From positions 1 through 24,163 of the IMG/VR virus record IMGVR_UViG_3300017735_000099: a DNA stretch of 24,163 nt. One strand, 5' to 3'. The DNA comes from a virus. How positions within the stretch are numbered: the first letter of the stretch is position 1; every line of letters starts with the position of its first letter. A program made the translations under genes and the position numbers. Under the pieces are notes generated by a model. The model saw nothing but the letters and a program-made list of their open reading frames with translations. It did not search any database and was not told the origin of the DNA. Of the stretch, positions 7,856 through 14,441 are shown piece after piece.

Positions 7856-8977
7856 ATGAAAACATTACAAGAACAATATAACCAAATTAAAAATGGAAAA
7901 GGTAGTAAACATATTTTCCTAAAAGAGGTTAAAGCAAATTACCCTCACTTAGTACGTAATGCTGCTGGGTTTGAGGAAGCAAGTTCTGCTTTAATTAAAA
8001 GAGATATTATAGCAGAAAATATTCATGTAGCTACAGGTTCAACAGAAAAACCAAATTGGTTTAAGCTATTTGATGATAATATGAATTTAATATCTGAGGA
8101 AGAAGCTAAAGCTATTGAGAAAAAAACATCAAAGGAAGTAACTGATTTGCAAGCTCCAACAAAAGGGTATGATTATAAAGATGATAAAATGCTTAATAAT
8201 GTATCTGGTGAGCAATTTCGTCAAGGTTACTTTACAGAACTTACAGATGTAGCTAACAAAGATAAAACTAAAGAAGAATTAATTGATTTAGTGATCAAAA
8301 ATATTGATAAGAATCCTTTATATTATGTTGAGGAAGCTCAATTTGGGGTTAAAGGTATTGGTTATACTGAAGAAGCACCTGCTTTAGGTAAAGGAAAAAT
8401 GGTAAAAGATCCTGGTGTAGGTGGTGGATACGGTGAAGCTACTAAAAAAGACTTCCCAGAGGGGGAAGTAGGTACTGGTTATTTAGAATTAAAAGAAAAT
8501 AAAATGATATCATTAATAGATTTATATGAAAATAGTCCTTTAGGTGAAGCACCTAAAAAGGTAAAAAAGAAAAAAGTAAAAAAAGAAACAACAGATAGCA
8601 AATTAGCTGAAATTGAAAAAAATGGAAGAATAGCTACTCTTGAATTACAGATTAACGCTTTAGAAGAAATTATTGAAGGAAAAAATGATAGAATTTCTAT
8701 GGTTACTGAAGATGATAGTTTATCTGAATTAGTTGATAAAAAGAAAATGAAAGAAATGCAACGCGAAGTAAAACTTTTAGAAAAAAAGAAAGCGGGCATG
8801 GAAAAAATGTATGAAAAAATGTGTGGTAAATCATATAAAAGAATGGTTGACGAAGATACAGAAGTTGCTGAAGGTAGTAATGATAATAGCAATTTAGGTA
8901 GTAATGATAATAGCAACGAAAATTCTAATGATAACCCTGAATCATACTCAGGACTAGAAAGGTTTAGAACCAAATAA
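7856..8977 (+). CDS. Unrecognised protein with coiled-coil and Asn/Asp/Ser-rich tail
   Basis: 373 aa. Residues 1-60 form a small mixed domain (KTLQEQYNQIKNG..., VKANYPHLVRNAAGF). The middle has a Gly-rich linker (about 165-200: GVKGIGYTEE, GVGGGYGEA). A Lys cluster (PKKVKKKKVKKE) lies at about 234-245, and a long charged coiled-coil at about 250-330. The last 30 residues are a low-complexity Asn/Asp/Ser tail built from a 24-nt DNA repeat. The modular, charged make-up is what one expects of prohead-core or scaffold-like proteins, and it sits just before the protease gene. No family is recognised. The ATG at 7856 is preceded by AGGAG, but those bases also encode the end of the upstream gene. 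Confidence 0.72.
   Translation: MKTLQEQYNQIKNGKGSKHIFLKEVKANYPHLVRNAAGFEEASSALIKRDIIAENIHVATGSTEKPNWFKLFDDNMNLISEEEAKAIEKKTSKEVTDLQAPTKGYDYKDDKMLNNVSGEQFRQGYFTELTDVANKDKTKEELIDLVIKNIDKNPLYYVEEAQFGVKGIGYTEEAPALGKGKMVKDPGVGGGYGEATKKDFPEGEVGTGYLELKENKMISLIDLYENSPLGEAPKKVKKKKVKKETTDSKLAEIEKNGRIATLELQINALEEIIEGKNDRISMVTEDDSLSELVDKKKMKEMQREVKLLEKKKAGMEKMYEKMCGKSYKRMVDEDTEVAEGSNDNSNLGSNDNSNENSNDNPESYSGLERFRTK
8873..8916 (+). repeat. Direct repeat of 20 bp, 24-nt period, in the tail of the upstream-of-protease gene
   Basis: GGTAGTAATGATAATAGCAA occurs exactly at 8873-8892 and 8897-8916 and encodes GSNDNSN twice. A degenerate third unit (NSNDN) follows. This is a short in-frame tandem duplication in the disordered C-terminus of the CDS ending at 8977. 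Confidence 0.85.
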
Positions 8978-8985
8978 AAAACAAT

Positions 8986-9588
8986 ATGAGTCAATTATTA
9001 ATTGAAACCCATGTATTTAAACCTAAGGGTTTAAGATTAACTGAATCCAAATCAAATAGAGGTCTTCCTTTAGTTGAGGGGATATTAGCTACTGCTGAAG
9101 TTAAAAATGGAAATGGTAGATACTATTCAAAAGATTTATGGGAAAGAGAAATTAATAAGTACCAAGTATTAGTTGATGAAAATAGAGCTATGGGGGAATT
9201 AGATCACCCCGAATCCTCAGTAATAAACTTACAAAATGTATCACATAATATATCAGATATGTGGTGGGATGGAGATAATGTAATGGGTAAAATAGAAATA
9301 TTACCTACTCCTAATGGTAATATACTTAAATCTTTAGTTGAAAGTGGTATTACTGTAGGTGTATCTTCAAGAGGAATGGGTTCACTTAAAGATGTTGGTG
9401 GTTTAATGGAAGTTCAAGATGATTTCGAATTATTATGTTGGGACTTTGTATCAACACCTTCAAATCCAGATTCATTTATGCATTTAGTAAGAGAAAATAA
9501 AGAATTTAAATCACAAGATAAATATAAAAAAGTAAATAATATCCTAGGAGAAATATTATGTGCCCATGGTTCATGCCCTATGATATAA
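8986..9588 (+). CDS. gp21: Prohead maturation protease (T4 gp21-like)
   Basis: 200 aa, close to T4 gp21 (about 212 aa). Family motifs are PLVEGILATAEVKNGNGRYY (28-47), the catalytic-His segment MGELDHPESS (69-78; H74), WWDGDNVMGKIEIL (93-106), the Ser motif GITVGVSSRGMGS (121-133; S127/S128) and WDFVSTPSNPD (152-162). This is the serine protease that cleaves scaffold, core proteins and the capsid protein N-terminus during head maturation; it has the herpesvirus-assemblin-like fold. It precedes the scaffold and major capsid genes, as in T4. The start at 8986 follows an A-rich leader, 8 nt after the previous stop. Assignment is firm. Confidence 0.95.
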   Translation: MSQLLIETHVFKPKGLRLTESKSNRGLPLVEGILATAEVKNGNGRYYSKDLWEREINKYQVLVDENRAMGELDHPESSVINLQNVSHNISDMWWDGDNVMGKIEILPTPNGNILKSLVESGITVGVSSRGMGSLKDVGGLMEVQDDFELLCWDFVSTPSNPDSFMHLVRENKEFKSQDKYKKVNNILGEILCAHGSCPMI

Positions 9589-9620
9589 TTTTAAAAATTT
9601 TACCCCTGATTCCTGAGAAG

Positions 9621-9658
9621 AGGCGTTTTCATTTTTTTGAAGCGCCTTTTCGCTTTTT
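9621..9658 (+). terminator. Rho-independent terminator-like hairpin after the protease gene
   Basis: The left arm AGGCG(T)TTTCA pairs with TGAAGCGCCT across a short T-rich loop, with one bulge and a G-U pair. TTTTCGCTTTTT follows. It sits about 33 nt after the protease stop. It is weaker than the other two terminators because of the bulge and the broken T-run. Confidence 0.65.
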
Positions 9659-9688
9659 ATATCTTTACATATACGTATAATTGATAAT

Positions 9689-9709
9689 ATGCCATTTCTT
9701 ATATGGCAT
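9689..9709 (+). repeat. Inverted repeat (7-bp arms) upstream of scaffold gene
   Basis: ATGCCAT and ATGGCAT are exact reverse complements separated by 7 nt. No T-run follows, so it is not a simple terminator. It could be an operator or an mRNA leader stem-loop. Confidence 0.5.
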
Positions 9710-9730
9710 CAGAAATTTAATTATAACCCC

Positions 9731-9757
9731 CTATTACGTTTCTTGAATAAACGTAGT
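9731..9757 (+). repeat. Inverted repeat (ACGTTT/AAACGT) just before scaffold start
   Basis: ACGTTT (9736-9741) and AAACGT (9749-9754) form a 6-bp stem with a 7-nt loop. Flanking CTA and TAG can extend it past a two-base bulge. It ends about 25 nt before the scaffold ATG, so in the mRNA it would be a leader hairpin that could affect stability or initiation. Confidence 0.45.
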
Positions 9758-9780
9758 TTCCCAACAAAAATTTAGGAAAA

Positions 9781-10938
9781 ATGAACAGAAACTTTTTAAA
9801 AGAAGCAATCGCTGATGCTAAAGCAGTCAAAGAATCTGCTATAGCAAATGCTAAAGTCGCTCTTGAAGAAGCTTTCTCCCCACAAGTTCAAGCCATGTTT
9901 GCTAGTAAGCTAGAAGAAATGGAAAAAGAAGATGTGGATGAAGGATACGACGAGATCGATGAGGCAAAAGATGATGCTGATATTTCAGAAAAGAAAGAGT
10001 ACATGACCAAAAAAGAGAAACGCGAAGGTGACGATCGTAAGTCTGATAATAAGGCTGAGACTGAAACTGAAAAGATGCGTAAGATCAAAGAGGAAGATGA
10101 CATGGACTTGGATGAAATTTTAGCAGAATTAGAAAAAGATGAAAATCTTAAAGAAAATGCTCGAACAGACGCTGAAGAAGAAGGCTACAAAGACGGTATG
10201 AAGGACGAAAAAGAGGACTTGAAAGAGGACGAACGTACGGATGCTGAAGAAGAAGGCTACTTAGACGGTGAAAAAGACGAGAAAGAAGACATGGAAGACG
10301 AGGACGAAGAAATCGATCTTGAAGATATGTCTGAAGAAGATCTTAAGAAATTTATCGAAGATGTAATCGAAGATATGGTTAATGCAGGTGAAATTGAAGC
10401 CGGTGAATCATTCGAAGATGATGTTGATGTTGATGTTGACGTAGACGGTGAAATTGAAGTAGAAGACGATGAAATGACTTCTGTGGATGTAGCTGAAGCT
10501 AAAGAAGACATTGATGAAGGTAAAGAAGAAATGGACGAAGCAAAAGATGAAATGGATGAAATGAAAAAAGATTTAGATGAAGCAATGGAAACAATTGCAA
10601 CATTAAGATCTGAATTAAATGAAATCAATTTATTGAATGCTAAGTTACTTTACACAAATAAAGTGTTCCGTGGCAAGAATTTGTCAGAAAATCAAAAAGT
10701 TAAAGTATTAGGTGCTTTTGATAAAGCTGAAACAATTAAAGAAGTAAAACTTGTATTTGAAACTATCAATGGTAGTGTAAAAGCAAAATCAACTACTAAT
10801 AAATCTATTAGCGAAAGCGTTAGAACAAAAGGTAGTGCTTCTAATTTGACTTCAACTCCAAAAGTAACTAAAAAACAACCAATTGTTGAGTCTGATGAAA
10901 TGGTCGCTCGCTTTAAAAAATTAGCTGGAATAATCTAA
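9781..10938 (+). CDS. gp22: Prohead core scaffold protein (T4 gp22-like)
   Basis: 385 aa and extremely acidic (Asp/Glu runs over residues about 40-290), followed by a helical C-terminus. This composition, and the position between gp21 and gp23, are what define gp22-type scaffolds. The sequence itself is low-complexity, so recognition is mainly contextual. Features seen are an N-terminal helical Ala/Lys segment with EEAF near residues 29-32, a duplicated RTDAEEEGY-type unit, a (DV) run near residues 214-222, an acidic coiled-coil (about 245-280) and a less charged C-terminal half. LEE|A-like sites could be cut by the prohead protease. In the acidic part Asp is often GAC, unlike the GAT-dominated neighbours. 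The scaffold nucleates head assembly and is degraded on maturation. Confidence 0.88.
   Translation: MNRNFLKEAIADAKAVKESAIANAKVALEEAFSPQVQAMFASKLEEMEKEDVDEGYDEIDEAKDDADISEKKEYMTKKEKREGDDRKSDNKAETETEKMRKIKEEDDMDLDEILAELEKDENLKENARTDAEEEGYKDGMKDEKEDLKEDERTDAEEEGYLDGEKDEKEDMEDEDEEIDLEDMSEEDLKKFIEDVIEDMVNAGEIEAGESFEDDVDVDVDVDGEIEVEDDEMTSVDVAEAKEDIDEGKEEMDEAKDEMDEMKKDLDEAMETIATLRSELNEINLLNAKLLYTNKVFRGKNLSENQKVKVLGAFDKAETIKEVKLVFETINGSVKAKSTTNKSISESVRTKGSASNLTSTPKVTKKQPIVESDEMVARFKKLAGII
10162..10290 (+). repeat. In-frame duplicated 19-aa unit in the scaffold gene
   Basis: RTDAEEEGY + DG + KDEKED is encoded at 10162-10218 and again at 10234-10290, a 72-nt (24-codon) period. The DNA copies share GCTGAAGAAGAAGGCTAC but differ at several synonymous and non-synonymous sites, so the duplication is not recent. 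Confidence 0.8.
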
Positions 10939-10984
10939 TTTTAACATTAAATTAAAAATTAACTAAAATTAAAAACGTAAAAAA

Positions 10985-12622
10985 ATGAGTCAATTAAATT
11001 CTCTTTTAGAAAGCGCTAATCCTTACAAATCACTACAAAGTGATGCTGCAAGATTAGCCAACAAATGGGATAAGACAGGTTTGTTAGAAGGTGTCGGTAC
11101 TGAGACTGAGAAAAACAATATGTCTATGATCCTTGAAAACCAAGCTAAGCAATTAGTTATGGAAGAAAGTAACACAGGTGGTCCACTTCCTGGTGCAGGT
11201 ACATTTACTCCTGGAACAGGTGCACAATGGGCTGGTGTTGCTCTACCATTAGTAAGAAAAGTATTTGGTCAAATCGCAGCGAAAGAATTCGTTTCGGTTC
11301 AACCAATGAATCTTCCTTCTGGTCTAGTATTTTATTTAGATTTCCAATACGGAACTACTAAAGCTCCTTTCACTGCTGGTGATTCACTATATGGTGATAC
11401 TGATGGAAATACTCCATTCGGTAACGGTGCTACAGGTGGTCTTTATGGTGCTGGTAGATTTGGATACTCAATTAACAATACTCAGTCTGCTGCTTATACT
11501 GTAGCATCTGCTTCTGTTGATTGGTACACTGATTTACAAGCTGATTCTTCAGTATCTCAGTCTTATGCTGCAGGTGCTTCAGGTCAAATCGTAAAACTAG
11601 CTATCCCAACTTCTGCATTCCCTGATTATGACACTAGAGGTGTTAAAGGTTTTTACCTTTCAGGTGCTGCAGCTGATTTACCAGCAGGAGCTACTCAATA
11701 CCCACAATTTACAAAAATCAATGGTAATAACATTGAATTCTTTGTAGGTTCTGATGTTGTAGAAGGTGCTTCATTAAAAGTTGAATATTTACTACAAACA
11801 AATGACGCTCAAAGAGGTGATTTTGAAGATGGTAATAACAACTTAAATGCTGATAATACACCAATTTCAATTCCTGAAATTAACATTCAAATGCAGTCAG
11901 AAGCAATTGTTGCTAAGACTCGTAAATTGAAAGCTGTTTGGACTCCTGAGTTCGCTCAAGATCTTAACGCTTACCATTCTTTGGATGCTGAAGCTGAATT
12001 AACATCAATCATGAGTGAGTACATTTCATTAGAAATCGACTTAGAAATTCTTGATATGTTAATCGAGTCTGCTGCTGCAGGTACTGAATACTGGTCAGCT
12101 CAAAACAACTTATCATTAGCTTCAACAGGTGTTGTAGATGCTGATTTAGGTTTCTATAACTCACAAGGACAATGGTTCCAAACTTTAGGAACTAAAATCC
12201 AAAAGTTGAGTAATATCATTCACCAGAAAACTCTTAGAGGTGGAGCTAATTTCTTAGTATGTTCTCCAACAGTAGCTACTATTATCGAATCTATTCCAGG
12301 ATTTGCTAGTACTTCTGACGGTGATGCTGCTAAAATGAGCTACGCATTTGGTGTACAAAAAGCAGGTACTATCAATTCTAGATACACTGTTTATAAGAAC
12401 CCATACATGACTGAAAATACTATTTTATTAGGTTTCAGAGGTGGTCAGTTCTTAGAAGCTGGTGCTGTATTTGCTCCATATATTCCGTTAATTATGACTC
12501 CATTAGTATACGATCCAAATACCTTTACTCCAAGAAAAGGTCTATTAACTCGTTACGCTAAGAAAGTCGTAAGACCAGAATTCTATGGTAAGATCTTCGT
12601 AGAAGGTTTAAACACTCTATAA
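10985..12622 (+). CDS. gp23: Major capsid protein (T4 gp23-like)
   Basis: 545 aa (T4 gp23 is 521). Family signatures are strong: ALPLVRKVFGQIAAKEF then VQPMNLPSGLVFYLDFQYG (about residues 81-120), AKTRKLKAVWTPEFAQDLNA (about 309-328) with LDAEAELTSIMSEYISLEID, and YKNPYMTENTILLGFRGG near the C-terminus. These are HK97-fold capsid hallmarks of T4-like phages. The N-terminal region of about 60 residues would be removed by the prohead protease; LLE|G at 33-36 and EE|S at 60-62 are candidate sites. A Gly/Ser/Ala-rich stretch (about 140-290) is probably an insertion domain. Codons are richer in C-ending forms (AAC, TAC, ATC), as expected for the most abundant phage protein. A strong terminator follows. 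Confidence 0.97.
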   Translation: MSQLNSLLESANPYKSLQSDAARLANKWDKTGLLEGVGTETEKNNMSMILENQAKQLVMEESNTGGPLPGAGTFTPGTGAQWAGVALPLVRKVFGQIAAKEFVSVQPMNLPSGLVFYLDFQYGTTKAPFTAGDSLYGDTDGNTPFGNGATGGLYGAGRFGYSINNTQSAAYTVASASVDWYTDLQADSSVSQSYAAGASGQIVKLAIPTSAFPDYDTRGVKGFYLSGAAADLPAGATQYPQFTKINGNNIEFFVGSDVVEGASLKVEYLLQTNDAQRGDFEDGNNNLNADNTPISIPEINIQMQSEAIVAKTRKLKAVWTPEFAQDLNAYHSLDAEAELTSIMSEYISLEIDLEILDMLIESAAAGTEYWSAQNNLSLASTGVVDADLGFYNSQGQWFQTLGTKIQKLSNIIHQKTLRGGANFLVCSPTVATIIESIPGFASTSDGDAAKMSYAFGVQKAGTINSRYTVYKNPYMTENTILLGFRGGQFLEAGAVFAPYIPLIMTPLVYDPNTFTPRKGLLTRYAKKVVRPEFYGKIFVEGLNTL

Positions 12623-12648
12623 TCAATAGATTATAATTTATAATAAAG

Positions 12649-12676
12649 AGCCCCGCATTAGCGGGGCTTTTTTTTT
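12649..12676 (+). terminator. Strong rho-independent terminator after major capsid gene
   Basis: A perfect 8-bp GC-rich stem, AGCCCCGC / GCGGGGCT, with ATTA loop and nine T. It lies 26 nt after the capsid stop and should separate the scaffold-capsid transcript from the enzyme cassette. Confidence 0.95.
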
Positions 12677-12708
12677 AGTACTATTTGTGTACCTAGTTAT
12701 TAGTTAGT

Positions 12709-12718
12709 ATATTTATAC
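12709..12718 (+). promoter_or_regulatory. Junction motif ATATTTATAC, candidate promoter element (copy 4)
   Basis: It lies downstream of the capsid terminator and ends 29 nt before the ATG at 12748. Because a terminator precedes it, the cassette needs a promoter in this gap, which makes this copy the best contextual case for promoter function. Confidence 0.5.
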
Positions 12719-12747
12719 ACGAATATAAAATTAAAAAAGTTATTAAA

Positions 12748-13662
12748 ATGAAAGAAACTCCATCACAGTTACCAATTCAAAGTTACGTAATGAATTTTCC
12801 ATTTACTTTCAACACAAATGATCCAAATAATGTTTGGATGAAAGAAATGTCTGAAGAAGAATTATCAGTTAACAGACCAAAAGCATATAAACAATTTATG
12901 GACTTGTATAATTTTATGGCAGGTCAATCATTAGTACATTTACTCCCAGCTGAAGGTAATTTTCAGGATTTAGTTTATGTAGCAAATTTAGGGTTACATT
13001 TACCCCATATTTGTAAAGAAAATCATATACTATTATCTAATTATACTTCCCCTCCAAGACAAGGTGAAGAATATGTAGGTCAAAAATTCTTTAATCAAAT
13101 GGGTTATAAAACTCATATCTCACCCCATAAATGGGAAGGTGAAGCCGATATTAAATATTTAAAGGATAATGTTTATATTGGTGGTTACGGTATTCGTTCT
13201 GACATTAAAACATATGAATGGATGGAAGAAAACTTTGATATGAATATTATTAAAGTTAATATGGTAGATGAATATATGTACCATCTAGATTGCAGTATAT
13301 TCCCGTTAAATATCAATTCAAGTATGGTTTGTACTGAACTATATGATAAAAAAGAATTAGCTGAAATAAGCAAATATACAAATATAGTAGACATAGATGT
13401 TGAAGATTCTATGTATGGGATGGCAAATTCTGTTAGGTTAGGAAATATGGTTTTATGTGCTTCTAATATTTCAGAATTAAAAAAATCAGATGAGTTTTAT
13501 GAAGGCGAAAAACATAAAATTGCTTCATTAGAAAAAATATGTTCAGATGAAGGAATGGAACCTGTAATATTTAATTTATCAGAATATATGAAATCAGGAG
13601 CTATGTTATCGTGTATGGTAATGCATTTAAATAGAGTAGATCATTTTAAAACTCTTTTATAA
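12748..13662 (+). CDS. Guanidino-group modifying enzyme (dimethylarginine dimethylaminohydrolase / amidinotransferase-like)
   Basis: 304 aa with the layout of the guanidino-modifying (pentein) superfamily: FQDLVYVANLGL (72-83), the acidic EGEADIKYL (130-138), IGGYGIRSD (144-152), the catalytic-His motif YHLDC (178-182; H179) and the C-terminal nucleophile segment SGAMLSCMVMHLNR (283-296; C289). The Asp/Glu, His and Cys set needed for the covalent thiouronium mechanism is present. The substrate is uncertain: dimethylarginine, arginine, agmatine or an amidino transfer are all possible. The gene is first in a cassette bounded by terminators, and its last base overlaps the next ATG. It is probably an auxiliary metabolic gene for host arginine or nitrogen metabolism, or it modifies protein arginines. 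Fold is fairly sure; reaction is not. Confidence 0.8.
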   Translation: MKETPSQLPIQSYVMNFPFTFNTNDPNNVWMKEMSEEELSVNRPKAYKQFMDLYNFMAGQSLVHLLPAEGNFQDLVYVANLGLHLPHICKENHILLSNYTSPPRQGEEYVGQKFFNQMGYKTHISPHKWEGEADIKYLKDNVYIGGYGIRSDIKTYEWMEENFDMNIIKVNMVDEYMYHLDCSIFPLNINSSMVCTELYDKKELAEISKYTNIVDIDVEDSMYGMANSVRLGNMVLCASNISELKKSDEFYEGEKHKIASLEKICSDEGMEPVIFNLSEYMKSGAMLSCMVMHLNRVDHFKTLL

Positions 13663-14441
13663 TGGCTGAAAAATTAGAAGATTGGCTAAATGGTGAGGTA
13701 GCAGAATTATCTAAAATGTCCGTTGGTGAGTTAAGTAATACATTTTTCTTTAGAGACCCTATTAGACCAACTCATATAGATCACAAACATTTTTATAGTC
13801 CAGCTGATGGTACTATATTATATCAAAAGGTTGTTCAACCCGGTGAGCAAGTTTTAGAAATAAAAGGTATTGATTATACTATCCAAGATGTAATGGGTGA
13901 TAAAGATTATAATCAACCTTCTTTAGTTATAGGAATATTTATGTCGTTTTATGATGTTCATATTAATAGAATTCCTTATGGTGGAGTATTAAAATACAAA
14001 CATATGGAACCTATTGAATCAATGAATAAACCTATGTTAGCAGTGGAGAAGGATATTTTAAATAAAGTAATCAACCCTAATAACATGGAGTACTTAAAGT
14101 ACAATGAAAGAATGTTTAACCAAGTGTATGTTCCTTCTTTAGATTACACATACTATTTAATACAAATTGCTGATGAAGATGTAAATGTAATAGCCCCTTT
14201 CAAACAACAAAAGGATCTATGCACTCAAAATGAAAGATTCAGTTTAATAAGATGGGGGTCACAGGTAGATTTAGTTCTTCCTTTAGATTCAAGATATAAT
14301 TTCGAGACAGTTTTAGATAATACAATGCATGTAAATGCTGGACTCGACAAATTAATAAAAATAAACCATACTAAAAATGGCATCAAAACCCCACACCGAC
14401 GAAGTTCACAGAAAACAAAGAATAGTGAAAAACCCAATTAA
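13662..14441 (+). CDS. psd: Phosphatidylserine decarboxylase proenzyme
   Basis: 259 aa with PSD hallmarks: FRDPIRP (30-36), FYSPADG (44-50; catalytic D49), FYDVHINRIPYGGVLKY (96-112; catalytic H100) and the self-cleavage motif WGSQVDLVLP (198-207). Cleavage between G199 and S200 would turn Ser200 into the pyruvoyl group. The family converts phosphatidylserine to phosphatidylethanolamine and acts at the inner membrane. The canonical (L/M)GST is WGSQ here, but the essential Gly-Ser is kept. There is no transmembrane helix, as in short soluble-like PSDs. The C-terminal tail of about 20 residues is basic and low-complexity and is encoded in the 65-nt overlap with phoH. Acting in the cell, it could alter host lipid composition during infection. 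Identification is strong. Confidence 0.92.
   Translation: MAEKLEDWLNGEVAELSKMSVGELSNTFFFRDPIRPTHIDHKHFYSPADGTILYQKVVQPGEQVLEIKGIDYTIQDVMGDKDYNQPSLVIGIFMSFYDVHINRIPYGGVLKYKHMEPIESMNKPMLAVEKDILNKVINPNNMEYLKYNERMFNQVYVPSLDYTYYLIQIADEDVNVIAPFKQQKDLCTQNERFSLIRWGSQVDLVLPLDSRYNFETVLDNTMHVNAGLDKLIKINHTKNGIKTPHRRSSQKTKNSEKPN

Larger units (their letters stand above)
9589..9780 (+). other. 192-bp noncoding region with terminator and two further hairpins
   Basis: This is the longest gap in the window and has no plausible gene. From left to right it holds a terminator-like hairpin (9621-9658), a palindromic ATACGTAT (about 9671-9678), a hairpin with arms ATGCCAT (9689-9695) and ATGGCAT (9703-9709), and a hairpin with arms ACGTTT (9736-9741) and AAACGT (9749-9754). 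An AGGA-containing leader then precedes the scaffold ATG. It probably separates transcription of the protease operon from that of the abundant scaffold and capsid genes. It could supply a promoter or a stabilising 5' leader; no known RNA family is recognised. Confidence 0.7.

Noticed and set aside
8479-8994. Reverse-strand open frame of 171 codons
   Set aside because: It lies antisense to the charged coiled-coil gene and the product is Ser/Phe/Leu-rich, as expected from the complement of Lys/Glu codons. No plausible start context or independent gap.
9589-9780. tRNA gene in the longest gap
   Set aside because: No cloverleaf, T-loop (GTTCGA-like) or acceptor stem can be formed; the hairpins are short and independent. 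No tRNA was seen elsewhere in the window.
9888-10628. Two Ser-rich reverse-strand frames opposite the scaffold gene
   Set aside because: Ser/Ile runs are the mirror of GAT/GAC/GAA codons in the acidic scaffold gene; they are not separate genes.
14377-14441. Possible frameshift joining psd and phoH
   Set aside because: Both genes are complete with all family motifs in their own frames; simple overlap explains the arrangement.
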